7,391 nt of DNA. Origin: Bacteroidales bacterium (GTDB taxonomy: Bacteria > Bacteroidota > Bacteroidia > Bacteroidales > UBA932). The stretch is taken from the NCBI GenBank assembly GCA_017551215.1, contig JAFZMA010000241.1:1-7391 (forward strand), written 5' to 3'. The notes below the pieces were generated by a model. The model was not told where the DNA came from, searched no databases, and worked only from the letters and a program-made list of their open reading frames with translations. The position numbers and the translations under genes were made by a program. Below are positions 1 to 6,818 of this stretch, piece after piece (position 1 is the stretch's first letter; the number at the start of each line of letters is the position of its first letter).

Positions 1-334
1 CTTTTTCATCGCGGAAGATGAATTTTCTCTTGAAATAATCCTCGTTTTCTATGAAATAGACCTGCAGGCGGGCCTGAGGGATAGAGGCCACCTTGATTAC
101 AAGAGGCCTGTCCACATCGCTGACAACTATGTTCATGCCGGATAGCCTGATAACCTCGTGCAACTGGTTGCGGCGTTCGTTTATGCAGCCGTATTTAGGC
201 ATGAACGAGCGTATCTCCATTCCGTTCTCCTGAGAGGCCTGTGGCATGAATCTGCCGGCTATGGCCGTGGGACTCTCTGGAACATAGGGAGTTATCTCTG
301 AGCTTATGTATAAAATCCTGACAGGCGCTTTCAT
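1..334 (-). CDS. Glycogen/starch synthase-like GT5 protein, N-terminal part (runs off the window)
   Basis: Reading the minus strand from ATG at 334-332 gives 111 uninterrupted codons that continue beyond position 1. The protein begins MKAPVRILYISSEITPYVPE and later shows EIRSFMPKYGCINERRNQ, HEVIRLSGMN, VIKVASIPQARLQVYFIENE and DYFKRKFIF. This is the N-terminal Rossmann half of the starch/glycogen synthase catalytic domain (glycosyltransferase family 5) in its Bacteroidota form. Family members transfer glucose from a nucleotide sugar to alpha-glucan in the cytoplasm. The canonical N-terminal KxGGL substrate-binding motif, expected just after SSEITPY, is absent; PESPTAIAGRFMPQ stands there instead, so activity is uncertain. 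The start is supported by the residues upstream of YISSE and by a -7 promoter element 18 bases upstream. It is transcribed divergently from ftsX. The family call is fairly sure; the enzymatic role is inferred. Confidence 0.8.
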   Translation of the reverse strand, partial: MKAPVRILYISSEITPYVPESPTAIAGRFMPQASQENGMEIRSFMPKYGCINERRNQLHEVIRLSGMNIVVSDVDRPLVIKVASIPQARLQVYFIENEDYFKRKFIFRDEK

Positions 335-351
335 CCGTAAAATAGTTTATG

Positions 352-359
352 CAAAGATA
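352..359 (-). promoter_or_regulatory. -7 promoter element of the glycogen synthase-like gene
   Basis: On the minus strand the bases read TATCTTTG, an exact match to the Bacteroidota -7 consensus TAnnTTTG, followed by CA. It lies 17 bases before the ATG at 334, implying a short leader of about 10 bases. No good -33 TTTG is seen at the expected distance. The position in the divergent gap supports it. Confidence 0.5.
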
Positions 360-368
360 ACAAAATTT

Positions 369-399
369 TTTAACTATTGGGCCCATTTTTATATCTTTG
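369..399 (+). promoter_or_regulatory. Promoter of the ftsX operon
   Basis: TATCTTTG at 392-399 matches the Bacteroidota -7 consensus TAnnTTTG exactly. Nineteen bases upstream is TTTA (369-372), one mismatch from the -33 TTTG. Transcription would start near 404-406, giving a very short leader before the ATG at 414. This favours 414 as the ftsX start, because an upstream ATG at 306 would lie before the promoter. Confidence 0.5.
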
Positions 400-413
400 A
401 CGGACGTATCTAT

Positions 414-1295
414 ATGGACAGGAAGGAAAAGAGCAGATTGCGCAGGCGTTTTTGGCGCTCATACATCTCTTCTGTGATAAGTATCGCCATGGTACTTTTC
501 ATAGTGGGGCTGTTTTCCGTAATGCTGATCAGCTCAAGAAAAGTTTCCGCCTATTTCAAGGAAAACGTGAAGCTTTCCGTGATTCTTTCCGAGAACATTT
601 CCCCGTCTCAGGCGGAGCAATTTACACAGAATCTTGAGGGTATGCCGGAAGTAGCCTCTGCTGAACTGATTACCCAGGAGAGGGGAACCCAGGAGATGAA
701 GGAGTTGCTCGGCGATGACTTTCTGGAAGTGTTTGAGACCAATCCGATACCGCCTTCCGTAAACGTGCAGATGAAGGAGGAGTTTTTTGACGCGGAAAAC
801 ATAGCCAGATTCAAGGAGATGCTCAGCGAAGATCCTATGGTGGATGGTCTGGAGTATCAGGAGGGCATAATCACTACTATTAACGATAATCTCAGGATGG
901 TGGGGCTCTTTTTCGCGGGCTTTGCAATCCTGTTGGCGCTTACTTCTATTGTGTTGATAAACAACACAGTGCGCCTGAATATCTTCTCCCGAAGGTTTTC
1001 CATAAGGACGATGCAGCTGGTGGGAGCCACCAGAGGGTTTATCCAGAGACCTTTCCTTGGAAATGCCGTACTGCAGGGAGCTTTGAGCGCCCTGCTTGCC
1101 GTAACGGCCCTGTTCGGCTTTGGAATGGTGCTTAAAAAGCAGATTCCGCAGCTTTGGTCTATCATCGGAACGGAATCTTTCCTATATTGCGGCCTCGGAC
1201 TGCTGGTGTTGGGAATACTGCTGTGTTTTGTATGCACATACGTGGTGGTCCGGAAGATGACATCCATGTCTGTGGACAGAATGTATAACTATTAG
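414..1295 (+). CDS. ftsX: Cell division protein FtsX (ABC-type permease)
   Basis: A 293-residue inner-membrane protein of the FtsX family. FtsX pairs with the ATPase FtsE at the divisome and switches on septal peptidoglycan hydrolases through its extracytoplasmic domain. The chain has a basic cytoplasmic head (1-16), TM1 about 18-40, an extracytoplasmic domain about 41-160 containing the family-typical NPIPPSVNV (110-118), then TM2 about 162-184, TM3 about 218-240 and TM4 about 256-279. The conserved cytoplasmic loop RTMQLVGATRGFIQRPFL is at 198-215. The open frame extends up to 306, but that part overlaps the divergent gene and the promoter; ATG 414 gives the usual length of about 290 residues and a normal basic N-terminus. 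It is first in a four-gene operon, 13 bases before the DUF3098 gene. No ftsE is in the window; from general knowledge ftsE and ftsX are often unlinked in this phylum. Confidence 0.93.
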   Translation: MDRKEKSRLRRRFWRSYISSVISIAMVLFIVGLFSVMLISSRKVSAYFKENVKLSVILSENISPSQAEQFTQNLEGMPEVASAELITQERGTQEMKELLGDDFLEVFETNPIPPSVNVQMKEEFFDAENIARFKEMLSEDPMVDGLEYQEGIITTINDNLRMVGLFFAGFAILLALTSIVLINNTVRLNIFSRRFSIRTMQLVGATRGFIQRPFLGNAVLQGALSALLAVTALFGFGMVLKKQIPQLWSIIGTESFLYCGLGLLVLGILLCFVCTYVVVRKMTSMSVDRMYNY

Positions 1296-1308
1296 AAAGA
1301 AGGCAATT

Positions 1309-1566
1309 ATGTCAGATAAAAACGGAAATTTCGCTCTTCCAAAGAAGAACCTTCTGTGGATAATCATAGGATTCCTGGTAATGGTGCTGGGGTATCTTCT
1401 GATGATGGGTGGCGGTAGCTCCGAGCCGTCTCAGTTCTCTCCGGAGATATTCAGTTTCAGGCGTTTGGTTCTTGCTCCGATTATTATCATAGCCGGAGCG
1501 GTGGGAGTCACCGTTGCAATTATGCGCAGGGGAAAGGGCGGAGATTCCACAGAAGAGAAACAATAA
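1309..1566 (+). CDS. DUF3098 small membrane protein
   Basis: An 85-residue protein with a short polar head (FALPKKN at about 8-14), a first membrane helix at about 15-35 ending in the glycine stretch MMGGGS, a conserved middle SPEIFSFRRLVLAPIII (about 44-60), a second helix at about 52-70 and a charged tail rich in K, E and G. This matches DUF3098, a Bacteroidota family usually found directly after ftsX. Its function is unknown. Both ends are predicted to face the cytoplasm, inferred from the basic flanks of the helices. It lies 13 bases after ftsX and 27 bases before uppP on the same strand, so it is very probably cotranscribed. An accessory role in division or envelope synthesis is only a guess from its neighbours. 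Confidence 0.85.
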   Translation: MSDKNGNFALPKKNLLWIIIGFLVMVLGYLLMMGGGSSEPSQFSPEIFSFRRLVLAPIIIIAGAVGVTVAIMRRGKGGDSTEEKQ

Positions 1567-1593
1567 CGGGATTAAACATAAAGAAACAGATAT

Positions 1594-2532
1594 ATGATTG
1601 ATTGGTGGCATGGATTGATACTGGGTCTGGTGCAGGGAATCGCTGAATTCCTTCCTATAAGCAGCAGCGGACATCTTACAATTATGCAGGAAACTTTGGG
1701 GATTAGCGGAGAGGGCAATCTGGCATTCGACGTGGCCGTGCATGTGGCTACGGTTCTGAGTACCCTGGTTGTTTTCTGGAAGCCGATTTCCAAGATCGGG
1801 AAAGGATGTCTGCTAAAGGGAATGAACAAGGAGAAGGACTATGTTCTGAAGATACTTGTTTCCATGATTCCTATCCTGCTCGTGGGATTCCTGCTTAAGG
1901 GATTTGTAGAGAGAATTTTTGATACGGAAAGAGTTGCCCTCAATACCGGCAACGGTCTTCTTGTTGTGGGTATCATGCTGATAATTACTGCTGTACTGCT
2001 CCTGGTTTCAGAAATAATATGTGCCGTTAGGGATCTCAAGCACGGCAAGGACGCTGAGGATAAGGCGCAGAAGATTGCTGACAGGATGACCGTTACGGAC
2101 GAGATGAGCGGTCCGGAAAAGCGCAAGATTTTCTCAATGCAGAATGGCATAAACTACTGGCAAGCTTTCCTTGTGGGAGTCGCCCAGAGTTTTGCGGTTC
2201 TTCCGGGTCTTTCCCGTTCTGGCGCCACTATTGCTACGGGTCTGATGGCCAAGGTCAAGAAGACATCCATAGCGCAGTTCGCATTCTTGATGGTGATTGT
2301 GCCGATTCTGGGAGAGGCTTTCCTGGAAATCATTAAGGGACTCAGGGGTGCAGACATGAGCAATTTCTTTACGGTTCCGGTATTGTGCGGATTCCTTGCG
2401 GCTTTTGTTGCCGGGCTGTTTGCTTGTACCACTATGGTGCAGATTCTCAAGAAGTTCCGTCTGTGGGGCTTTGCCGTTTACTGTTTCATTGTAGGAGTTC
2501 TTTGCATTGTCCTTCCGTATTGCATCGGATAA
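1594..2532 (+). CDS. uppP: Undecaprenyl-diphosphatase UppP/BacA
   Basis: A 312-residue polytopic membrane enzyme of the BacA/UppP family. It removes one phosphate from undecaprenyl pyrophosphate to regenerate the lipid carrier for peptidoglycan and surface glycans; overproduction is known to give bacitracin resistance. Key motifs are present: Q14-xxx-E18 in GLVQGIAEFLPISSSGH (11-27) with Ser 23-25 and His27, and the second motif PGLSRSGATIATG (204-216) with Arg208. FAFLMVIVPILGEA (229-242) is also typical of the family. It has about eight hydrophobic segments. The family is usually about 265-275 residues long; here a hydrophilic stretch at about 145-182, rich in K, D and E, enlarges one loop before the second motif. 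The start is ATG 1594, close to the first motif as in homologues. The stop codon directly abuts the lpxH ATG, implying coupled translation. Confidence 0.95.
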   Translation: MIDWWHGLILGLVQGIAEFLPISSSGHLTIMQETLGISGEGNLAFDVAVHVATVLSTLVVFWKPISKIGKGCLLKGMNKEKDYVLKILVSMIPILLVGFLLKGFVERIFDTERVALNTGNGLLVVGIMLIITAVLLLVSEIICAVRDLKHGKDAEDKAQKIADRMTVTDEMSGPEKRKIFSMQNGINYWQAFLVGVAQSFAVLPGLSRSGATIATGLMAKVKKTSIAQFAFLMVIVPILGEAFLEIIKGLRGADMSNFFTVPVLCGFLAAFVAGLFACTTMVQILKKFRLWGFAVYCFIVGVLCIVLPYCIG

Positions 2533-3306
2533 ATGGGTCTGCATTATTTCATATCCGATGTTCATCTGGGTCTGGAGTATCAGGATCCTGTGCTGAAGGA
2601 AAAGCAGTTTGCCTCTTTTCTGGAGTCTCTGCCATCCCAGACCAGCCAGGTTTTCCTGCTCGGCGATATCTTTGATTTCTGGTATGAGTACAAGGATGTG
2701 ATTCCGCGCAAGTTTACGCGTACGCTCGGGGCTCTTGCCCATCTGGCGGACAGGGGCGTGAAACTGTTTTTCATCAACGGGAACCACGATATCTGGACAT
2801 ACAATTATCTACAGACAGAGATAGGTGTAACAATTCTCAAACAGCCTCATCTGCTGGATATTGAGGGAACCCGTTTCTGCATCGGGCACGGAGATGCAAT
2901 CTGGCACAGTACGGGCATGTACCGCTTCATGAATTCGGGTTTCAAATGCCGCGTTCTCCAGGTGATGTTCAGCGCCATTCACCCGAGGTGGGCCATGCTT
3001 CTGGGCCATACATGGAGCCGCCACAACCGTCTGACTCACTTCAAGAGCGAGGACGAAAAAACCATCGCGGAGTATAAAAATGCAGTGCTGAGAGACGGAA
3101 CGGCCTGGGCTGCTTCTTACCAGAAGTCTCTGGAGGAAAAGGGGGAGAAGAAGGTAGACCATTTTATCTTCGGGCACTATCACCAGCCTCTTGATGCTCA
3201 GATTGATGGGGGCGGGGATTTCTCCATCCTCGGCGATTGGATCCACAATCCGGACTACATGGTGTTCGATGGTTCCTCACTCAATAGGTTCACTCCTGTC
3301 TTTTAA
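2533..3306 (+). CDS. lpxH: UDP-2,3-diacylglucosamine diphosphatase LpxH
   Basis: A 257-residue calcineurin-like metallophosphoesterase of the LpxH type. It hydrolyses UDP-2,3-diacylglucosamine to lipid X plus UMP in lipid A biosynthesis, at the cytoplasmic face of the inner membrane. The complete metal-site series is visible: D9-x-H11 in FISDVHLG, G44-D45 in LLGDIFDFW, N84-H85 in INGNHD, H119 in GHGD, and H215/H217 in FGHYHQP. The DFW after GD and the order and spacing are those of LpxH rather than a general phosphoesterase. There is no signal peptide, consistent with the cytoplasm. ATG 2533 follows the uppP TAA with no gap (TAAATG). It is last in the operon and converges on the DUF4294 gene with only 20 bases between stops. 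An LpxH paralogue with another substrate is possible but less likely. Confidence 0.88.
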   Translation: MGLHYFISDVHLGLEYQDPVLKEKQFASFLESLPSQTSQVFLLGDIFDFWYEYKDVIPRKFTRTLGALAHLADRGVKLFFINGNHDIWTYNYLQTEIGVTILKQPHLLDIEGTRFCIGHGDAIWHSTGMYRFMNSGFKCRVLQVMFSAIHPRWAMLLGHTWSRHNRLTHFKSEDEKTIAEYKNAVLRDGTAWAASYQKSLEEKGEKKVDHFIFGHYHQPLDAQIDGGGDFSILGDWIHNPDYMVFDGSSLNRFTPVF

Positions 3307-3308
3307 GC

Positions 3309-3323
3309 AAATCGCTGAGGATA
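3309..3323 (+). repeat. Copy of dispersed ATCGCTGAG motif
   Basis: The 20-base gap between the convergent stops of lpxH and the DUF4294 gene is mostly this motif: AAATCGCTGAGGATA. It shares TCGCTGAGGATAA exactly with the inverted copy at 6932-6944, and ATCGCTGAG with 5574, 7178 and 7204. Its function is unknown. No stem-loop terminator is seen here. Confidence 0.5.
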
Positions 3324-3326
3324 AAG

Positions 3327-4106
3327 CTATTTGGTAAACATTGAATAGTAGAGGGCGTCGAATGCGCCGGAGTTGTATATGAGCACCAGGTCCTCCACCT
3401 GGCGGTCTTCCCCGAATTTGTCGTATGGTTTCTTGAGGTCGTTGCCAAAGATACGGGCTACTGTTTGCCAGAATCCGGCAGAGAGCTTTCCGCGGTATTC
3501 ACGGATTATGTAGAAAGACGTTCTGCCTAGTTCCCTGTCTATGAGTTTGAGCAGAAGTTTTCCCTGGGAGATGGTGAGGTCTCTCATGGGTTTCTCGAAC
3601 TGCCTGAAGAGTTTTTTCTGGTAGTCTGAGATGTAGCGTTCCCGTTCTGCTTCTGAGAAGTCGCTGACTGCCAGCACGCTATCTGCCTCCCGGATTATTT
3701 CTCTGGCCTGAAGGGCATAAGGATAGGTCTTCTTAAAATTGTAAACGAGCCGGCGGTATTGTCTCCAGGACTGGCGGCTACGGTTGCCCCTCATGCGGTC
3801 AAACCTGAAAATCGGCGGAAGCTGGTCCAGGAAAATTGTGTCCCCGTTTATGACTTGTATTGCCATTACGTGGTAGGAGTCTCCCGTGATGCCGGCCTTG
3901 GCTTTTTCCATCTCCATGCGCATCATCCGTTGCTGGCGGCGCTTGAGCCTTTCTTCTATGGCCTTTTTGTCTTGCCGGATTCTATCCAGTTCGCTCAGCG
4001 ATGTCTGAATGGTGTCCTTATGCTGTGCATAAAGCCCTGTCTGAGACGCAAGTCCCAGCAGCGATGCGGCAACGCAAACAGCCATTATGCGAACGGAATT
4101 TTTCAC
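3327..4106 (-). CDS. Secreted DUF4294 protein
   Basis: A 259-residue protein. Residues 1-28 form a signal peptide: a basic head (K2, R6), a hydrophobic core VCVAASLLGLA, then cleavage probably after LYA. Residues about 34-70 are strongly charged and probably helical or coiled coil (ELDRIRQDKKAIEERLKRR). The body matches DUF4294: VINGDTIFLDQLPP (85-98), RRLVYNFKKTYPYALQAR (118-135), then SQGKLLLKLIDRELGRTSF (180-198) and a C-terminal YNSGAFDALYYS. This Bacteroidota family is exported and has no established function. The chosen start is GTG (4106), which supplies the positive N-terminus; ATG at 4085 (residue 8) is an alternative and fits the predicted transcription start better. It is monocistronic, convergent with lpxH and divergent from gltS. 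Confidence 0.85.
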   Translation of the reverse strand: MKNSVRIMAVCVAASLLGLASQTGLYAQHKDTIQTSLSELDRIRQDKKAIEERLKRRQQRMMRMEMEKAKAGITGDSYHVMAIQVINGDTIFLDQLPPIFRFDRMRGNRSRQSWRQYRRLVYNFKKTYPYALQAREIIREADSVLAVSDFSEAERERYISDYQKKLFRQFEKPMRDLTISQGKLLLKLIDRELGRTSFYIIREYRGKLSAGFWQTVARIFGNDLKKPYDKFGEDRQVEDLVLIYNSGAFDALYYSMFTK

Positions 4107-4110
4107 GTTT

Positions 4111-4118
4111 CAAAAGTA
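4111..4118 (-). promoter_or_regulatory. -7 element of the DUF4294 gene
   Basis: On the minus strand this reads TACTTTTG, an exact match to TAnnTTTG. Transcription would begin near 4106, so the GTG start would be nearly leaderless, while the ATG at 4085 would have a leader of about 20 bases. No clear -33 element is seen. Confidence 0.4.
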
Positions 4119-4140
4119 CTGCAAAACTTGTGCATTTTTG

Positions 4141-4148
4141 TATATTTG
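4141..4148 (+). promoter_or_regulatory. -7 element of gltS
   Basis: TATATTTG is an exact match to TAnnTTTG, 22 bases before the gltS ATG, giving a leader of roughly 15-18 bases. The -33 element is poor (ACTG at 4118-4121). It lies about 22 bases from the opposing -7 element, so the two promoters of this 64-base divergent gap are close enough to interfere. Confidence 0.45.
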
Positions 4149-4170
4149 TGTTTGTCTTAATGTTTAGCCA

Positions 4171-5565
4171 ATGAACGATTTCTTCCATTTTCAAGGCTTT
4201 ACACCTTGGGTTTTCCTTGTGGATATGGGCTTTATTTTCGCCCTGATGCTGGTGGGCAAGTTCATAAGGGTTAAAGTGAAAATAATCCAGAAACTGTTCA
4301 TTCCGCCGAGTTTGATTGCGGGTTTGCTGGGCCTGGCTATGGGGCCTCACGGTCTGGGATGGATTCCTTTCTCCGGCAATCTTTCTTCATACGCCGCTGT
4401 GCTGATAGCCCTTGTGTTTGCAACCCTGCCGTTTTCCGCCCAAAAAACCACTGTCAAGGAGGTGGTTACGCGTGTGGGGCCTATGTGGGTCTATGCCCAG
4501 ATTGGAATGTTGCTGCAGTGGGGCATAATGGGACTTCTGGGAATTTACCTGTTCAAGTCTATCTGGCCGGATCTTAACCAGGCGTTCGGAGCCATGCTTC
4601 CTACTGGTTTCTACGGCGGACACGGAACTGCGGCTGCAATTGGCAGCGCCTTTGAAAACCTGGAGGGCGGCCTCAAGTGGGACGATGCCATGACTTTAGG
4701 AATGACAACCGCTACGGTGGGTGTGGTCATGGCAATCATATTCGGCCTTGTGATAATCAAATGGGGTGCAAGGCACAAGCAGACTAAATTCATCGCTGAT
4801 TTTAAAGATCTTCCTCCAGAGTTGAGGACTGGGCTTCTGCCTGAGGGCAAGAGAGATTCCCTGGGAGAGGCCACAATGTCTTCCATTTCTATCGAGCATG
4901 CCACGTTCCATTTTGCGATAGTGTTTGTGGTGGCACTGCTGGGTTATGTGCTCAGCGTGGCCGTAAAGAACTGGTGCAGCGGGCTTGAGGCACCTTACAA
5001 CGGCATGGAGCTTCCGGTTTTCTCCTGCGCCTTTGTGGCCGGACTTCTCCTTAAGAAGCTGTTCGATGTTACCAAGGTTTCAGATTACGTTAGCCGCGAG
5101 ACCGTTCAGAGGGAAGGCAGTTTCTTTACGGACCTTTTGGTTACGTGCGGCGTGGCTTCCATCAAGCTGGGCGTGGTTGTCCAGTATTGGCTGCCGTTGC
5201 TGGTTCTCATCCTTGTGGGCGTTGCCGTAGTGTTTGCCATCACATTCTACTTCGGGCGGAGGCTGTCTCCGAGCTACTGGTTTGAGCGTTCCATTTTTGC
5301 ATGGGGCTGGTGGACCGGCACAATGGCCATGGGCATTGCACTGGAGAGGATTGTGGATCCTAAGATGAAGAGCAAGACCATGGATGATTACGCTCTGGCA
5401 TATCTCCCGATTGCTCCGGTGGAAATAATACTCATTACGCTTGTTCCTATTTCATTCACGGCCGGGTGGGGCGGTCTTCTGATGTGGATTTGCCTGGCTG
5501 CCAGCGCCGTGCTGATACTCCTGGCAGTGAGCATGAAGTGGTGGAGGCGCAAAGGCCAAGCCTAG
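4171..5565 (+). CDS. gltS: Sodium/glutamate symporter, GltS (ESS) family
   Basis: A 464-residue inner-membrane carrier of the glutamate:sodium symporter family, which imports glutamate with sodium ions. Family signatures are visible: FIPPSLIAGLLGL (43-55), the characteristic GGHGTAAA in LPTGFYGGHGTAAAIGSAF (143-161), the second-half segment FFTDLLVTCGVASIKLG (318-334) and WTGTMAMGIALERIVDP (381-397). There are about ten or more hydrophobic helices in two halves, joined by a long polar loop at about 200-243. It is longer than the about 400 residues of E. coli GltS, as seen in other members of the family from this phylum; the extra length is mainly the middle loop and the C-terminal half. The substrate is inferred from the family. 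It lies 57 bases before a dipeptidase on the same strand. Confidence 0.85.
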   Translation: MNDFFHFQGFTPWVFLVDMGFIFALMLVGKFIRVKVKIIQKLFIPPSLIAGLLGLAMGPHGLGWIPFSGNLSSYAAVLIALVFATLPFSAQKTTVKEVVTRVGPMWVYAQIGMLLQWGIMGLLGIYLFKSIWPDLNQAFGAMLPTGFYGGHGTAAAIGSAFENLEGGLKWDDAMTLGMTTATVGVVMAIIFGLVIIKWGARHKQTKFIADFKDLPPELRTGLLPEGKRDSLGEATMSSISIEHATFHFAIVFVVALLGYVLSVAVKNWCSGLEAPYNGMELPVFSCAFVAGLLLKKLFDVTKVSDYVSRETVQREGSFFTDLLVTCGVASIKLGVVVQYWLPLLVLILVGVAVVFAITFYFGRRLSPSYWFERSIFAWGWWTGTMAMGIALERIVDPKMKSKTMDDYALAYLPIAPVEIILITLVPISFTAGWGGLLMWICLAASAVLILLAVSMKWWRRKGQA

Positions 5566-5572
5566 CAGATAT

Positions 5573-5588
5573 AATCGCTGAGATAAAT
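5573..5588 (+). repeat. Copy of dispersed ATCGCTGAG motif
   Basis: AATCGCTGAGATAAAT starts eight bases after the gltS stop, in the 57-base gap before the dipeptidase. It shares the 9-mer ATCGCTGAG with the copies at 3311, 7178 and 7204. Confidence 0.45.
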
Positions 5589-5593
5589 ATTTG
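5586..5593 (+). promoter_or_regulatory. Possible weak -7 element for the dipeptidase gene
   Basis: AATATTTG differs from TAnnTTTG by one fixed base and lies 30 bases before the ATG. There is no convincing -33 element, so the gene may instead be read from the gltS promoter. Confidence 0.25.
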
Positions 5594-5622
5594 AAACAAC
5601 ATTTTTGTTCTAATAGAGAAAT

Positions 5623-6780
5623 ATGAGAAGAGTTTTTTCCCTTCTGGCTGTGGCACTGTTGATTGCCTGCAGCCTGGATGCACAGAGCGGAGAGCATTGC
5701 GGAAAATGCAAAAAGAGCGGCGCCCTTAACCTTACGGACACAGAGTACATGGCTCTTGCGGACAGCATCCACAAGGTTGCCATTTCCTTTGACACTCATG
5801 TGGATACACCAACGTACATGATGGATCCGGACGGCCATTACACCGTGGCCAAGGGTCAGGTGAGCTTTGAGCAGATGAGGCGCGGTGGCCAGGACGGGGC
5901 TTTCTTTGCCATATATCTGGACCAGGGTCCGTGGCAGAACCAGAAATCGCTGGATTCCGCTTACAACTGGTGCCACAGCGAGCTTCAGTTCTGGAAAGAC
6001 TATGTTACCAATTACTGCAGCAGCGAGGCCGGCATTGCCTACTCTACAGATGATGTGTACCGTCTCAAGAAAGAGGGAAAGCGGATTGTGGTGCTTTGCA
6101 TAGAGAACGGCTATCCGGTTCGCACGCTTGAGGATGTGGACGAGTTTGCAAGTATGGGCGTCAAGTACATAACCCTCTCCCACAACACTCCGAACCAGAT
6201 TTGCGACGGCAGCCGCTACGTCAAGTCCTATTACTGGTATCCGTCTACCGGACACGGCCTTAGCCAGTTCGGGGAAAAGGTGGTGGAGAGGATGCAGCAG
6301 AAGGGCATAATGGTGGACGTGTCCCACATTTCCTCCGAAGCCCTTGCGGATGTGCTCAGGGTAGCCAAGGCTCCTGTTTTTGCCTCCCATTCCGCCTGCA
6401 GGGCCCTCAAGCCATCCCAGACACGCAATCTCACGGATGATGAAATCCGCGCCATTGCTGCCGTTGACGGTGTAATCCAGGTTGGAACGGGCCGCTTTTT
6501 CCTCAGCGATGACCTCCCGTATTATAAAGTGGGCGTTGCCGTTCTGGCCAACCACATAGATCATATCAAAAACCTTGTAGGATACCGCCACGTGGGTCTG
6601 GGAACAGACTTTGACGGCGGTGGCGGCGTCGTGGGCCTGGATAATTCCGCCCAGATGAAGAATCTCACCGTAGAGCTCCTGAAGCGCGGCTGGACCGCCG
6701 ATGAACTCATCGCCTTCTGGGGCGGCAATCTCCTCCGCGTCTGGAAAGCCTGCGAGGCCTACGCCTCCCAGTTCAAATAA
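5623..6780 (+). CDS. Secreted membrane dipeptidase, peptidase family M19
   Basis: A 385-residue zinc dipeptidase of the renal dipeptidase (M19) family, which cleaves a broad range of dipeptides. The metal ligands are all present: H59-x-D61 in FDTHVDTP, the bridging E161 in CIENG, H235 in VDVSH, H256 in FASHS; D329 in GLGTDFDG fits the conserved substrate/acid position, and GGNLLRVW (367-374) is the usual C-terminal motif. The N-terminus MRRVFSLLAVALLIAC has a basic head, hydrophobic core and lipobox-like LIAC (Cys16), so it is exported and perhaps lipidated; signal peptidase I cleavage near LDAQ is the alternative. A CGKC pair (26-29) follows. IENG replaces the more common IEGG. It follows gltS by 57 bases, and both fit dipeptide and glutamate use. 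Confidence 0.92.
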   Translation: MRRVFSLLAVALLIACSLDAQSGEHCGKCKKSGALNLTDTEYMALADSIHKVAISFDTHVDTPTYMMDPDGHYTVAKGQVSFEQMRRGGQDGAFFAIYLDQGPWQNQKSLDSAYNWCHSELQFWKDYVTNYCSSEAGIAYSTDDVYRLKKEGKRIVVLCIENGYPVRTLEDVDEFASMGVKYITLSHNTPNQICDGSRYVKSYYWYPSTGHGLSQFGEKVVERMQQKGIMVDVSHISSEALADVLRVAKAPVFASHSACRALKPSQTRNLTDDEIRAIAAVDGVIQVGTGRFFLSDDLPYYKVGVAVLANHIDHIKNLVGYRHVGLGTDFDGGGGVVGLDNSAQMKNLTVELLKRGWTADELIAFWGGNLLRVWKACEAYASQFK

Positions 6781-6797
6781 CCTCGCCCCTGCAAGAC

Positions 6798-6810
6798 AAA
6801 TCGCTGATAT
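6798..6810 (+). repeat. Partial copy of dispersed ATCGCTGAG motif
   Basis: AAATCGCTGATAT, 17 bases after the dipeptidase stop, keeps AAATCGCTGA but lacks the following G. It is the weakest of the intergenic copies. Confidence 0.35.
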
Positions 6811-6818
6811 TCAGCCAA

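Noticed and set aside
306..413. An upstream in-frame ATG that would add 36 residues to FtsX
   Set aside because: The extension overlaps the divergent gene's start and lies upstream of the predicted promoter; ATG 414 gives the normal FtsX N-terminus.
3307..3326. Bidirectional terminator between lpxH and the DUF4294 gene
   Set aside because: The gap is only 20 bases and shows no stem-loop or T-tract; it is mostly the ATCGCTGAG motif.
5452..6591. A 379-codon open frame on the minus strand across gltS and the dipeptidase
   Set aside because: It lies antisense to two genes with complete family motifs, and its translation shows no coherent domain; it is an artefact of codon bias in the real genes.
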